Shown piece by piece: positions 1 through 10,250 of a stretch of 64,000 nucleotides of DNA. The notes under the pieces are model-generated. The model was not told where the DNA came from and made no database searches. It saw nothing but the letters and a program-made list of their open reading frames with translations. Source of the stretch: Tritrichomonas musculus (Eukaryota; Parabasalia; Tritrichomonadida; Tritrichomonadidae); contig JAPFFF010000003.1 in NCBI GenBank assembly GCA_039105265.1, forward strand, positions 7,936,001-8,000,000, read 5' to 3'. The translations under genes were made by a program, and so were the position numbers. Each line of letters starts with the position of its first letter. Positions within the stretch are counted from its first letter, which is position 1.

Positions 1-1959
1 CCATGCAAATTCATCTCGGCAGTTTGCGGTGATAGTTACACGCTTTACCAAGTAGCAGGAGAAACGAGCGGCGACCATTCACAGCTTGTTTATGCTTATT
101 TGAATAAAGGCACAATTTTCCTTAATATTGGTAAACGGTCACCACTGTCACTTTTTGGTGGTAATTATACATCAGCAGTAATTGACACAGAAGGTGGAGT
201 AATCATCATAACAAAGTCAGTTTTCAATTATCCGACATCAGAACTTAAAAGTCTGAGTCTTCCAGATGGCGACCGAGTTGTCAAAGTCGCGTGCGGTAAC
301 GAGTCAGTCATTGTGCTTGGTGAGAGTGGCCGAGTTTTCGAGTATTGGTTATATGCAACAAATAATTCATTTTCAGAAGTCCGCGAACTTTCAGGAATCA
401 AAATCAAAGAAATCAGTGGTGTATATGAGCACTTTTTTGCTGTTTCAGAAGACGGAAAAGTCTTTGGCCGCGGAAGTAATGGTAACAACAGACTTGGAAT
501 GCCAAGTGACAAAGACTATATGAAAAAATTCAAAGTTGTTAGATCACTGGACAAGTATCATATCGTTGAAGCATTCGCTGGATTGACTGATTCATTGTTT
601 AGAACGTCAGAAGGTGAATTTCTTGGCTGCGGATCGAACAGCAAAAGGAAGCTGATGCTCGAAGATGCAGACAGAAAAAATATTTATCCGCCAGTAAAGA
701 CAACGATCACACGGAATGCCACATTCTGCATTTTAGGGAACTGGAAGTCAGTTGCATTTTTTGGTGTTGATCCTCCTCCAAACACGCCAAACAGAAAAGT
801 CAGCCAATTCAGCAAAACAATTAATCCGCCAAAAATTTCCAAGAAAGTTTCAACAAAGACGAAAGACGAACCAAAAGATATGCAAGAACTGCTGAAACAG
901 CTTGAATTGACAAAAGAAGAAAACGCATCACTGAAAGAAGAAAACACATCACTGAAAGAAGAAAACACATCACTGAAAGAAGAAAACACATCACTGAAAG
1001 AAGAAAGCACATCACTGAAGAAAAAAATGAAGAAATCGAAAAAACGGATTTCAGAACTTGAGCAAGAAGTCAAAGAACTGAAAGAGAAGTCCGCGCCAGA
1101 AAAGAAAGAAAGCAAGAAAGGCTGTGGACTAGACATAATTGATACAGAGACACTTGACAAGCTGAAGCGCATCAAGTCGCTTGGACGAGGAGCGACATCG
1201 GAAGTCTTCGAAGTTGTGCGTGAGGAGCGACTTGCGCTGAAAGTCTACAACTTGGAACTTTTGACAGACAATGAAAATGAAGAAGAAGAGAAGGTTGTCA
1301 TCAACATGAAGAACGCGCGACGATTCCTTTTCGAGTACGAAAGCATAAATCAGCTTGACCACAAGAACATCATCAAAGCGTTCGGCGTCAGCTTTGGTGA
1401 CTCGACGCATCCTCCAGCGATTCTCCTTGAGCACTGCGCGTCGAACCTGAAGAAGAAGATCAAGAAGCTGACGGATTCAGAACGAATCAGTGCGATAGTC
1501 GACATCAGCAGCGCGATGAAGGAAGTTCACTCAATTGGCCTCATTCACCGTGATCTGAAGCTTGAAAACATTCTTGTTGACGAGAACAACAATATCAAAG
1601 TGAGCGACTTTGGCCTTTGCACGCTGATAACGCTGGACACAGAAACGATGAGCCGCACACAGATGGCAGGCACGCTGAAGTACATGGCACCGGAACTTGT
1701 GCAAGAAAGAACGGACTACGATGAAAAAGTTGATGTTTACGCATTCGGCGTTGTCGTCTTCCTGATCCTCACGAAAGGCGAATTCCCAAAAATCAGTCTT
1801 TACGACGTCGGTGCTGGCAAGAAGGCCGAAATTCCAAGCAGCGTCAGCAGTTTCTCACGCGACCTGATCAACAAGTGCTGGTCATACAAATCGTCAGACA
1901 GGCCATCATTCGCCGAAATCTGCGACACTCTGAAAGGGAACGAAAGCAAACTTATTTAA
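1..1959 (+). CDS. RCC1-repeat / coiled-coil / TKL protein kinase, 5' end off the window
   Basis: The frame is open from base 1, so the true start lies upstream. The first ~230 residues carry RCC1-like blades: FISAVCGDSYTLYQV lies before base 100, then GNESVIVLGESGRVFEYW and VYEHFFAVSEDGKVFGRGSNG. A charged coiled coil at about 880-1110 follows, including five 21-bp units. A full kinase domain runs from about 1165 to 1940: glycine loop GRGATSEVF, lysine in LALKVYN, HRDLKLEN, DFG in VSDFGLC, GTLKYMAPEL, DVYAFGVV and RPSFAEI. The last motif and overall layout fit tyrosine-kinase-like serine/threonine kinases. All catalytic residues are present, so it should be active; substrates are unknown. The gene is visibly richer in GC than its neighbours. 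Its last 75 bases and 3' flank are duplicated at 4033-4293. Confidence 0.9.
   Translation, partial: PCKFISAVCGDSYTLYQVAGETSGDHSQLVYAYLNKGTIFLNIGKRSPLSLFGGNYTSAVIDTEGGVIIITKSVFNYPTSELKSLSLPDGDRVVKVACGNESVIVLGESGRVFEYWLYATNNSFSEVRELSGIKIKEISGVYEHFFAVSEDGKVFGRGSNGNNRLGMPSDKDYMKKFKVVRSLDKYHIVEAFAGLTDSLFRTSEGEFLGCGSNSKRKLMLEDADRKNIYPPVKTTITRNATFCILGNWKSVAFFGVDPPPNTPNRKVSQFSKTINPPKISKKVSTKTKDEPKDMQELLKQLELTKEENASLKEENTSLKEENTSLKEENTSLKEESTSLKKKMKKSKKRISELEQEVKELKEKSAPEKKESKKGCGLDIIDTETLDKLKRIKSLGRGATSEVFEVVREERLALKVYNLELLTDNENEEEEKVVINMKNARRFLFEYESINQLDHKNIIKAFGVSFGDSTHPPAILLEHCASNLKKKIKKLTDSERISAIVDISSAMKEVHSIGLIHRDLKLENILVDENNNIKVSDFGLCTLITLDTETMSRTQMAGTLKYMAPELVQERTDYDEKVDVYAFGVVVFLILTKGEFPKISLYDVGAGKKAEIPSSVSSFSRDLINKCWSYKSSDRPSFAEICDTLKGNESKLI
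916..1020 (+). repeat. Five in-frame 21-bp tandem units in the kinase coiled coil
   Basis: Five consecutive 21-bp units (916-936, 937-957, 958-978, 979-999, 1000-1020) encode EENxSLK heptads with at most a few base changes. Because the unit is exactly one coiled-coil heptad, copy number can change without breaking frame. The near identity suggests recent slippage. Confidence 0.9.
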
Positions 1960-2146
1960 CTGGCCAACTTTGCAAATCATAATATTCATCCATATTTAAC
2001 AAGTGATGAATAATGATGAAAAAAAAATAAAAAACAATAAAAAAAAAAAAAAATTTTTATTATTTCATTTAATTTTAAAGCATGATTTTGGATGATCATA
2101 ATTACCTAAAAATGGTTATGGTCAAAATAAGGCCAAATTAACTCTT
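1884..2146 (+). repeat. Direct duplication, copy 1: kinase 3' end and flank
   Basis: This stretch covers the last 25 codons of the kinase gene, its TAA and about 190 bases of 3' flank. It matches 4033-4293 almost base for base, including the poly-A tract and the tail of AT-rich flank, with only scattered substitutions and small indels. Confidence 0.93.
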
Positions 2147-2763
2147 ATTGAACTTTTGTAATTTCATAAAGTGAGTAATGCCAAGATGTTAAATTGATGT
2201 ATTTTTATAGATATGTAATATGATCTTTATCACTTAATAATTCTTCTTTGTCAAATATGCACAAATTGCAAGTAATATGATGAAAGGAATGTTTAAAAAT
2301 CACAATCACAAAACCAAGATCAAAAAGAATAAAACTTTGATACAAAAAAAGAATTTTCTTGGATATTGATTGTTTTATATAAAATTTGGCCATAGAAGGT
2401 CAAATATAAAAAAAATAAAATATTGTCATTATGCGTATTGAATCATTTATCAAAAAAGTAAGAAAAGGAATGTTGACTTATTCAACGCCTGTTAATGCTG
2501 CTGCACGAAAGAATAATTTGTATATTTTGAATTTATTATTAAAACAAAATGTTGAAATTTGATTTTGATGATTTTAAAAAATTGATTGAATTTTAATATG
2601 GTTGCAATTGGGCTAGATTATCCAACCAATAATGAAAAAAAAAAAAAAAATCTGACACAAAAGCTTAGGAGGTTAACCTCACCTTTGAAAAAGTTATTTC
2701 AACTTTTTTATTTTCAATTTTGAAATCATGAATTAGTCTTATTCAAATGAATCATAATTATCA
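1960..2763. other. Intergenic: kinase 3' flank and protease promoter
   Basis: AT-rich DNA with poly-A runs at about 2036-2053 and 2636-2650. No convincing gene. The short open frame at 2205-2393 on the minus strand has no recognisable content. Confidence 0.6.
2752..2757 (+). promoter_or_regulatory. Initiator-like element of the papain-like protease
   Basis: TCATAA sits seven bases before the ATG at 2764 and fits the trichomonad initiator consensus TCA-pyrimidine-A/T. Identification rests on position and consensus only. Confidence 0.5.
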
Positions 2764-3726
2764 ATGATTTCTTTCTTATTTGCATTTGCATTTTCTTCAA
2801 TCAATCTTTCACCAAATGAAGAGAAATCGTTTCTTTCATGGATGAGAAATGCCAATAAGTTATATATAGGTGACGAATATCATTTTCGTTTAGGAATTTT
2901 TCTCTCGAATTTAAAATATGTTCATGATCACAACTCAAATCCTAACAAAAAGTTTAAACTTGGAATGAATCATCTTTCAGTACTTACTCAAAGTGAATAT
3001 TATTCGCTTCTGGGCTACAAATCTTTGAATTCAGGAAATCTTCAAAAACCAACGATTAAATCAAGTTATAAAAGATCAGAAGAAGTTGATTGGAGAACAA
3101 AAGGGGCTGTTACTGCTATTAAAAATCAAGGTGATTGTGCTTCATGTTGGGCTTTTTCAACAATTCAAAATTGCGAATCTGCTGAATTTTTGAAATACAA
3201 CGTTCTTTATACTTTTTCCGAACAATCTCTTGTCGATTGTGTAACGACATGCCAAGGATGCGAAGGAGGATACCCTTATCTGGCATTTGAACATATTATT
3301 AATAAATGTGATGGCAAAGTTATGCTCCAGAGTGATTATCCATACACAGCTACAACAGAAACATGCAAATATGATGCCAGTAAATCTTTTGGTCATTTCA
3401 CGAAATATATCAGAATTGAATCTAAAAATGAAGAAGATCTTGCCTCAAAATGCGAACAATACGGACCAATTTCAATTGGAATTGATTCTCATCATTTGTC
3501 ATTCAACCTTTATTCTGGTGGAATTTATGATGAACCAGAATGCATTCCAACATTCCTAAACCACGGAGTTGGACTGGTTGGATATGGTTCAGAAAATGAA
3601 GTTGCTTACTGGATCGTCAAGAATTCGTTTGGAACAGAATGGGGAGAATCTGGATATATCAGAATGATACGAGGAACGAATCAATGTGGAGAAGCAACTG
3701 AAGCAGTTTGCATCATTTCTGAATAA
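2764..3726 (+). CDS. Papain-family (C1A, cathepsin L-like) cysteine protease
   Basis: A 320-residue preproprotease. A hydrophobic N-terminus (about residues 1-15) looks like a signal peptide. An I29-type inhibitory propeptide covers about 20-85, and the mature enzyme probably starts near VDWRTKGAVT (108-117). Catalytic residues are all visible: Gln122 and Cys128 in NQGDCASCWAF, His267 in LNHGVGLVGYG and Asn287 in VKNSFGTEWG. The GCEGG motif (about 165-169) and paired cysteines are typical. Length matches the secreted or lysosomal trichomonad cathepsin L-like proteases, which digest host and food proteins. The stop TAA runs into TAAA, as in trichomonad polyadenylation signals. It lies between the two copies of the kinase-tail duplication. 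Confidence 0.93.
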   Translation: MISFLFAFAFSSINLSPNEEKSFLSWMRNANKLYIGDEYHFRLGIFLSNLKYVHDHNSNPNKKFKLGMNHLSVLTQSEYYSLLGYKSLNSGNLQKPTIKSSYKRSEEVDWRTKGAVTAIKNQGDCASCWAFSTIQNCESAEFLKYNVLYTFSEQSLVDCVTTCQGCEGGYPYLAFEHIINKCDGKVMLQSDYPYTATTETCKYDASKSFGHFTKYIRIESKNEEDLASKCEQYGPISIGIDSHHLSFNLYSGGIYDEPECIPTFLNHGVGLVGYGSENEVAYWIVKNSFGTEWGESGYIRMIRGTNQCGEATEAVCIISE

Positions 3727-4032
3727 ATTTATTTTAATCCTTTGATCCTTTCAAGAAATTTCCTTATTCTTTATTTTTTTTTTTTTTTTTCTTTTTTCTT
3801 TTTCTCATTAATTTAATCTCTTTCTTATTCAATGAATTGGTCGAAATTAAATAGTATTTAGCGACAATCTATTTTATCACTGTGGGTATATAAAGGTATT
3901 GGTCAATGTAATCATGTGAAAATACTAGTAAATATCAATATTAGAACAATCTTTTTCAAAATCATGTCCAATAATGAATTATAAATTGGATATTTCAGAA
4001 TGCAAAACTTCAATCCTGACAATAATAAAATG
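3727..4032. other. Intergenic after the protease
   Basis: T-rich 3' flank with a long T run at about 3772-3790, then AT-rich sequence. No gene seen. Confidence 0.6.
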
Positions 4033-4293
4033 ATACAAATCGTCAGACAGGCCATCATTCGCCTAAATCTGCGACACTCTGAAAGGGAACGAAAGCAAAC
4101 TTATTTAACTGGCCAACTTTGCATATCATAATATTCATCCATATTTAACAAGTGATGAATAATGATGAAAAATAAATAAAAAACAATAAAAAAAAAAAAA
4201 TTTTTATTATTTCATTTGTTTTTAAAGCATGATTTTGAACAATCATAATTACCTATAAATGGTTATGGTCAAAATAAGGTCAAGTTAACTCTT
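4033..4293 (+). repeat. Direct duplication, copy 2: orphan kinase tail
   Basis: Second copy of 1884-2146. It begins in the middle of the kinase's last motif (matching codons for YKSSDRPSF) with no kinase upstream, so it is an orphan 3' fragment. A change in the codon after the conserved proline creates a stop in the kinase frame. Confidence 0.93.
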
Positions 4294-5322
4294 TTTAAAT
4301 TCCATACAGATAGTAATTCTGTTAAATTATACATCAGAATCTGATGTATATTTAGGGATATAATGTCAAAAGTGCCATTTATTTACTGACACATGCATTG
4401 GTTACTTCAATCATTGCTCAATAAAGAGGAATTCGCTTTTTTAAATTGCTCTTCATCTAATGAAAAAGGTGAAGTTGTATTGTTCTTAACAGTAAAAAAA
4501 GGAAATGTTTAAAGATTGCGCATTAACTAGTTAGGATAAAGAAAGTTGAATTAAAGCAAGAGGCAACTTAGCTATTCAGCTATCTGAGCAAAACTTGGAT
4601 TAATTGGTTTTATTGATCACTGGTTGTAATACTGTGCGAGTGAAAGTTCTATTTTGGTTGAGAACTTAAATGATCTTAATGAATTGTGAATTTATATTTC
4701 AAAGGTTAATTGAAATTCAGTTCACAATATATTGAATATGCAATTCTCAAAGAAAATGAATTGAATTTCATAGCAAATTCGTGCATTTTTGAATACAATG
4801 ATAATTATGACGTCAATATTGTGTTCATTAATGAAAATTCTAATAATTCTAGGTCAAATTACGTAACTAATAATTTTGATGGTGATTCTCGTTTTCATCG
4901 TTTTAAGATTAGGTGAAAAGCAAAAACATGGTTCATGCTATAACGATGAAATTGGTAATCAATTATTAAAAAGTTTTGGAATATAGTATTGAATAAAAGT
5001 TTAAAAAAAGATTTTGACTTCTTTAAATTATTATTGAACTGAATAAACGCGCATAAATGCATCTAAAATGAGTTTTTAGGTATCTAAATTCACCAAAAAT
5101 TGAAAATCAGATGAATATCTAATAAGTAATAAAAAAAGAATTTTATTTTTTTACAGAATAATGGGTTAACTTGAGTATATGATTGTATGTTCTTTAAATC
5201 AATGTAAATCAAATAATGGAATTATTGGATATAATTATTTACTTCAATTCAAGATTTTTGGAAGAATTTGTTATATTTAAATGACATCCATCAAATTTGT
5301 GTATTTCACTTATGGCATTTCT
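4294..5322. other. Intergenic, no recognisable gene
   Basis: AT-rich. Contains a small perfect hairpin (ATACATCAG / CTGATGTAT, 4329-4349). An open frame at 4710-4916 has no known motif and looks fortuitous. Confidence 0.5.
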
Positions 5323-5330
5323 ATGTCAAT

Positions 5331-6443
5331 AGAGGAGGGTGAACCATAGATCTGCTCGTTAGTTGGTTTCCAAATTAGGAGAGTTTAAACATATTCATAT
5401 GTGTGATAAAATTGCATACTCAGCAATTAAATCCTTCTATACGTTTTGGAGTTTTCATTCAAATCGGAAAATCCCATTTCAAATTTTAGTATTGAAATCG
5501 TGTTTTCTCTCAATCAAAAGTATTGAAATCGTGTTTTTTCTCAATTTATAAGTATTGAAATCGTGTTTTTTCTCAATTTATAAGTATTGAAATCGTGTTT
5601 TCTCTCAATTAAAAGTATTGAAATCGTGTTTTTTCTCAATTTGTAGTATTGAAATATTTTTTATATTTCTAAATTGATATAAACTATTCTCAAAATTTAT
5701 TATATCAAAGATTTGTTGGAAATAATAAATATCCCAACATTTATTGAAAGAAAATTTATAATTCTTTTAATATATAATTATTTATATATGCTTGTATTAT
5801 ATATAAATTTGATTTACATAAAATTAGTATATCACAATGAAAATATTTTCCAAAATCACAAAATAGCTTATATCAATTATATTAAATTCATAACTATTAT
5901 AAAACAATAATTTATGAATAAAAATCAAAATATATTTAGAATTTATTTAGATATCTGTAAATAAAATCTCAAAAATAAAAACAATTAAAAAACTTTGATA
6001 AAATAAAATATAAGTTTATTTTTTTATTGAGAATTGTATAATATGGTTTCATATTTTAATTTAGTTGCTAAATATATGCTTTATTTGTGATTTTCGGATC
6101 AAAAATTCTAATTATTTTGAATTTTTATAACAAAAATCATATTTTTTCCTAAATGGTTAGAAAAAATATAAAAATGTTTTCAGAATCGTATAAAGAAGCC
6201 ATAAACAAATACATTTCATATAATAATTGATGATTGTTGACGTTTTATCATCATTCAAAATATTATAATTTTAATGATTTTAAAAAATATCTTATTTAAG
6301 AAATTTAAATAAATACTATATTTATAATACAATTAAATACAATTTAATAATTAAGAAAATAAAGGTATTATTCTTTATTAAAGAAGATTTCATTATTTTT
6401 AAAATAAACTTTTTCAATAATTTTTTTTGGTTCACCCTCCTCT
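5331..6443. mobile_element. Non-autonomous DNA transposon with AGAGG ends and 8-bp target duplication
   Basis: The 16-bp terminal inverted repeats are perfect: AGAGGAGGGTGAACCA at 5331-5346 and its reverse complement at 6428-6443. They are flanked by an exact 8-bp direct repeat ATGTCAAT (5323-5330 and 6444-6451). The 1113-bp interior is AT-rich, has no transposase and carries a 31-32-bp tandem array. Two other elements (57239-57909, 59869-61091) share the AGAGG start and 8-bp duplications. An 8-bp duplication suits hAT- or P-type transposases; the family is not decided. Confidence 0.9.
5488..5660. repeat. 31-32-bp tandem repeat array
   Basis: Six AGTATTGAAAT starts occur at 5488, 5519, 5551, 5583, 5614 and 5645. 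Five complete units share AGTATTGAAATCGTGTTTT-CTCAATT and a partial sixth ends the array. It lies wholly inside the 5331-6443 transposon. Confidence 0.92.
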
Positions 6444-6730
6444 ATGTCAATATAAAATCATCAATTTGTTTATCGGTGAATAAATTTCAAAGAAATTCAA
6501 TGTGTTTTTTTATAAATTCAAATAAATATTTCAAAAAGTTGTGTTTATTTGATAAATTTTCAATGTTATAAAAAAATATAAAATCATTATTATTCTTGTT
6601 TTTATTATTATTTTGTATTATTGAATTAAAAAACTAATTAAAATAAATTATATTTTTGTGAATATATTTAAATAAAATTAAAAAGATTATTTAATTCAAT
6701 TCTACGCCGCTGAAAAAATAGATAATCAGA

Positions 6731-6737
6731 TCATTTA
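6731..6737 (+). promoter_or_regulatory. Initiator-like element of the discoidin-like gene
   Basis: TCATTTA lies six bases before the ATG at 6744. Confidence 0.5.
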
Positions 6738-6743
6738 CTACTA

Positions 6744-7667
6744 ATGTCTTTCACAATCGCTCCTAACTACAATGAATCTGGAATTCTTGATCGCTTAAGT
6801 CATGAACAAAAGAGTGTTTATGATCCTTTATACGTAGCATCAACTTCATCTTGTGATCCTTACAATTTATTGGATCCTGATACAAGAGATATTTTCTATA
6901 CAACAGGAAATCACGAATATTTCGAATTTGAACTTGAAAACCCAATCACAATAAATGGTGTAAAAATATATTCATTTTCTCAATTTTTCCCAAGATCTTT
7001 CGATATCAAAATTGATGGAGAAATTGTAGCCTCTATTAAAGATGCAAAAGAACTTAATGGCAAAAATCAAATGATGAAAGTTGAGATTGAACCAAGAGAA
7101 TGCCATAAGATAAGAATCATTACTACAGGACCAAATTGGGATAAAGGTGCAAAAAATGTCATTTATAAGAGAGTTGAACTTACTTCCCCAGATGCTAAAT
7201 ATAAGAAAGGTGTCTTTACAACATTACTTCAAGAGCATGAAGGTAATGATCCACACAGATGTGGTGTTCATATTGCAGCTTCAAACTTTGATTTCAACTC
7301 ATTTGTTTCAGTTGAAGCCAAATATTGCATTATCACTGTTCCTGAAGATGATTCATGGTTCCAAGTTGAATTAACCAAAGGATCAGCAACAGTTGATGCA
7401 ATTAGGCTCAGGAGATGTAATCCTGGTAAACTAAAGAGCTTTAAGATAATTGCAACTGATGATGTTAATAAGACAACTGATCAATGGGTTAAATTATGCG
7501 AAGTAAATGAACAATCAGAAGAAAAAACTCCACTTGTTGAAGTTTACAAATTTGATAAAAGTCCAAGTGTTAAATTTATTAGACTAATCCAAACAGGACC
7601 AAACTTTGAGAACCAACTCAGTTTGAAATTCTTGCATTTTGATATTTTTGGAACCTATACTCCATAA
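6744..7667 (+). CDS. F5/8 type C (discoidin-like) two-domain protein
   Basis: A 307-residue protein with no signal peptide or membrane segment, probably cytosolic. It has two tandem galactose-binding-fold domains, about 10-150 and 160-305. Each ends with the strand typical of discoidin domains: HKIRIITTGPNWDKGA (~120-135) and KFIRLIQTGPNFENQLSLKFLHFDIFG (~278-304). The first also has YFEFELENPITINGVKIYSF. Such domains bind sugars, lipids or proteins. In trichomonads they usually occur behind BTB domains; here they stand alone. Ligand unknown. The stop codon overlaps TAAA. Confidence 0.72.
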   Translation: MSFTIAPNYNESGILDRLSHEQKSVYDPLYVASTSSCDPYNLLDPDTRDIFYTTGNHEYFEFELENPITINGVKIYSFSQFFPRSFDIKIDGEIVASIKDAKELNGKNQMMKVEIEPRECHKIRIITTGPNWDKGAKNVIYKRVELTSPDAKYKKGVFTTLLQEHEGNDPHRCGVHIAASNFDFNSFVSVEAKYCIITVPEDDSWFQVELTKGSATVDAIRLRRCNPGKLKSFKIIATDDVNKTTDQWVKLCEVNEQSEEKTPLVEVYKFDKSPSVKFIRLIQTGPNFENQLSLKFLHFDIFGTYTP

Positions 7668-8100
7668 ATTTCAAAATCAAAAAAATTAATTACTAAATAT
7701 TGTCTATTTTTTTCATAGATGAACTTTATTTTTTCATTCATAAAAAAAATAAAGAATTAACTGTTTACAATTTAATTTTGCGAGCCATAACAGTATTGCA
7801 TTGCAATTGGATATTAAAAGCATATGATCAATCATAATATTTGTTTCTAGAATTAGCATAAACCAGTGATTTCAAATTTAAAATGCTATTCAGAAATTCA
7901 ACGCATGTATTTGAACTTGATGTTACAAGAGGGTTCAAAGTATTAAAATTTTACAATAATTGTAGAATAAACTTTTTGAGAATATAATTCAGAAGGTCAA
8001 TTCAAATTTGAATTAACATAATTACCATCAAATAAATAGTATTCAATTTTCTCACCGTGTCTTTGAATTTTATTTCTCATATATATAAAAAAAAATGAAA
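7668..8100. other. Intergenic between the discoidin-like and MATE genes
   Basis: AT-rich with no gene. Confidence 0.6.
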
Positions 8101-8110
8101 TCATTTCATT
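8101..8110 (+). promoter_or_regulatory. Tandem initiator-like TCATT pair before the MATE gene
   Basis: TCATTTCATT lies 14-23 bases before the ATG at 8124 and holds two overlapping matches to the trichomonad initiator consensus. Confidence 0.45.
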
Positions 8111-8123
8111 AATTGTATTTAAA

Positions 8124-9632
8124 ATGACATTAAATGAACCATTAAATCCCGTAGAACAAATAGAGGCCCCATTAATTAACCAAGATCAAAAATATCAAAG
8201 TGAAATTGAAAAAGAAAATCAGAGATTCACGAAGCATTCTGCTCTAGTTACTTTATTACTCATGTCTATTGGACCTTTTTCTCTCATTGTTCAAGCTATT
8301 GGTGAAGTTCTTGATATGAAGATGATTACTCAAAGATTTGAAAAAGATGAAAATTCACACGCTGTAGAAATTCTTGGTTTTACTGGACAAGTAGGAAATA
8401 TCTTAGGATATTTAGGGGTTTATTTTGGGTTATCATTAACAACGCGTATTTCTCAACTTATTGGATCAGGTGATCGAACAACAGCCAGTCATTTAGTTTC
8501 AGATGTATTTTACTTGACAATTCTAGCTTCATCTATTTTTGTAGCAGCTTTTGTTTTTGTGATTCCTCCATTTTTGAAATTTATGGGAACTCCAGATTAT
8601 ATGCTCAAACCTTCTTTCACGTATCTCGTCCCAAGTCTTGTAATGATGCCAATTACAAACATAGCAACAATTGGCATGTACTATCTTCAAAGTATTGGAA
8701 ATTCAATACTTAGTGGATGTGTCAAAATATTTACATATGTATTACAACTTGGCTTATTTTCGCCGTTATTTTTGTTTGGATTCAATGTTTCAACAACATT
8801 TATGAAAATAGGAAGCATTCTTGCTGGCATCGTAACTGCAATTGTAATGACAATATTAATGTATCGTAACAAATTTAGTTTACATTTACAAGTTGGTGAC
8901 ATCTTTGACAAGTTTTGTCCAGAATTGAAAAAAGCTTTACTTTCTTCAATTCCTTTAATTTTAAGTTTTCTTGTCTTCGTTCTTCCGCCAATTTTGATCC
9001 TTCAAACAATGACATCAACCGATAAAGAACATTCCGAACAAATTGGTGGCGTTTTTGCCATCTTTACAACAATTGGTACTATTAATCAGGCAATTCCAGG
9101 AGCTTTTGGCCAGAGCTTGTTATCTGCAGGAACTCATGCGTGGGGAGCCAATAATCCTAAACGTTTAATACGTTTATTTTTATGGACGTTATTGTTTAAT
9201 GGAATTTTAACATTTTTGGTTTCACTTGTTGTTATTCCAGGAAAATCTCTAATTTGTAATTCTTTCTTAACAGATCCATCAGCACTCGAACTTGCCTACA
9301 AAATGCTTCCTATTCCGTTTTATACAAGTCCTTTGCAAGGAATTGGAGTAACATTGTCGATGTTGATGATTATTGTTGGACATCCCTTGTTCTCTTTCAT
9401 TACACAAGTGGCACAGATGATCATATTATGTGCTGGATGCAAAATTTTGGCTTCAAAGAACAAAAATGATGTTACAAAAGTATTGCATGTTTACAATATT
9501 TCAGATATTTTTGGATTCATTTTGTACTGTGTTTTCTTGTTCATACCAATTAAAGAAATTAGAAAGAAATTGAAAAATCCTGATGAACAGAGAGCAACTC
9601 AAGGAACAACAAAATTAATTGATTCTATTTGA
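8124..9632 (+). CDS. MATE-family multidrug/toxin efflux transporter
   Basis: A 502-residue membrane protein with about twelve hydrophobic segments in two halves, the normal MATE size. The first helix starts near residue 38 (ALVTLLLMSIGPFSLIVQAI). The helix-2 region FTGQVGNILGYLGVYFGLSL and the motif INQAIPGAFGQSLLSAGTHAWGANNPKRL at the start of the second half match MATE proteins, which normally exchange cationic drugs or metabolites for protons or sodium. The charged N- and C-terminal tails should be cytosolic. Substrate unknown. Confidence 0.88.
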   Translation: MTLNEPLNPVEQIEAPLINQDQKYQSEIEKENQRFTKHSALVTLLLMSIGPFSLIVQAIGEVLDMKMITQRFEKDENSHAVEILGFTGQVGNILGYLGVYFGLSLTTRISQLIGSGDRTTASHLVSDVFYLTILASSIFVAAFVFVIPPFLKFMGTPDYMLKPSFTYLVPSLVMMPITNIATIGMYYLQSIGNSILSGCVKIFTYVLQLGLFSPLFLFGFNVSTTFMKIGSILAGIVTAIVMTILMYRNKFSLHLQVGDIFDKFCPELKKALLSSIPLILSFLVFVLPPILILQTMTSTDKEHSEQIGGVFAIFTTIGTINQAIPGAFGQSLLSAGTHAWGANNPKRLIRLFLWTLLFNGILTFLVSLVVIPGKSLICNSFLTDPSALELAYKMLPIPFYTSPLQGIGVTLSMLMIIVGHPLFSFITQVAQMIILCAGCKILASKNKNDVTKVLHVYNISDIFGFILYCVFLFIPIKEIRKKLKNPDEQRATQGTTKLIDSI

Positions 9633-9932
9633 GTTATTTATTTATTCTTTATGGTAAAAAACTGTTTTTTATTTATATATATAATTATCCAGCTTTGTAT
9701 TTATTTTATTTGGCATTTTAATTGTGTTTTTTTGTTAATGTCATTTAAACTAGAGACAGTAACTAAATCATTTGTAATTTAAATATGAAAAATTGAGAAA
9801 ATATTTTCATCAGGTGTTGTTTCTTTGAAATAATCTTACAAAAAGTAAAACTTTTTTTTGATTTCAAACATATCTGCGTATATATAATAGATCAAGTGTT
9901 CTTTAGTTAGCAAAAAAAAAAAACGTTGAATC
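9633..9932. other. Intergenic between MATE gene and tRNA
   Basis: AT-rich. An A12 run lies at 9912-9923. No gene seen. Confidence 0.6.
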
Positions 9933-9938
9933 AAAAAA
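9933..9938 (-). terminator. RNA polymerase III terminator of tRNA-Pro
   Basis: TTTTTT immediately follows the tRNA on the minus strand. Confidence 0.8.
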
Positions 9939-10010
9939 GGGGCGATTCGGGAATTGAACCCGAGACCTCTCGCACCCAAAGCGAGAATCATGCCACTAGA
10001 CCAATCACCC
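9939..10010 (-). tRNA. tRNA-Pro (anticodon UGG)
   Basis: Read on the minus strand, this 72-base segment folds as a complete cloverleaf. The acceptor stem is GGGTGAT/ATCGCCC with discriminator C. The A-box is TGGTCTAGTGGC. The anticodon stem CTCGC/GCGAG encloses loop TTTGGGT, giving UGG. The T-arm/B-box is GGGTTCAATTCCC. There is no intron and no encoded CCA. A run of six T's directly after it on the minus strand (9933-9938) is a polymerase III terminator. Confidence 0.97.
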
Positions 10011-10250
10011 TCTTGTTAAATAATGTAATATTTCAATTGCTAAACAATGCAATCCTACATTTAAAATATTCATATTATTAATCAAACCAAAGACAAGTCA
10101 AACACTATATCTTATGGAAATTCATGAAGTAATTTCATTATTTTAGCTTTAAATAAATGGCCAATTAAAATATTTTGAATTTAACAAATTATCACACAAA
10201 AAGTCCAAAATCTACAAATTTTGAAGAATTTATTTTTCATTTTATTAAAT

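Noticed and set aside
684-1175. 163-codon Ser/Phe-rich minus-strand frame
   Set aside because: Antisense shadow of the kinase coiled coil, produced by the GAA-rich repeat.
5488-5660. Possible CRISPR-like array
   Set aside because: Units are directly adjoining 31-32-bp tandem repeats with no unique spacers, in a eukaryotic transposon.
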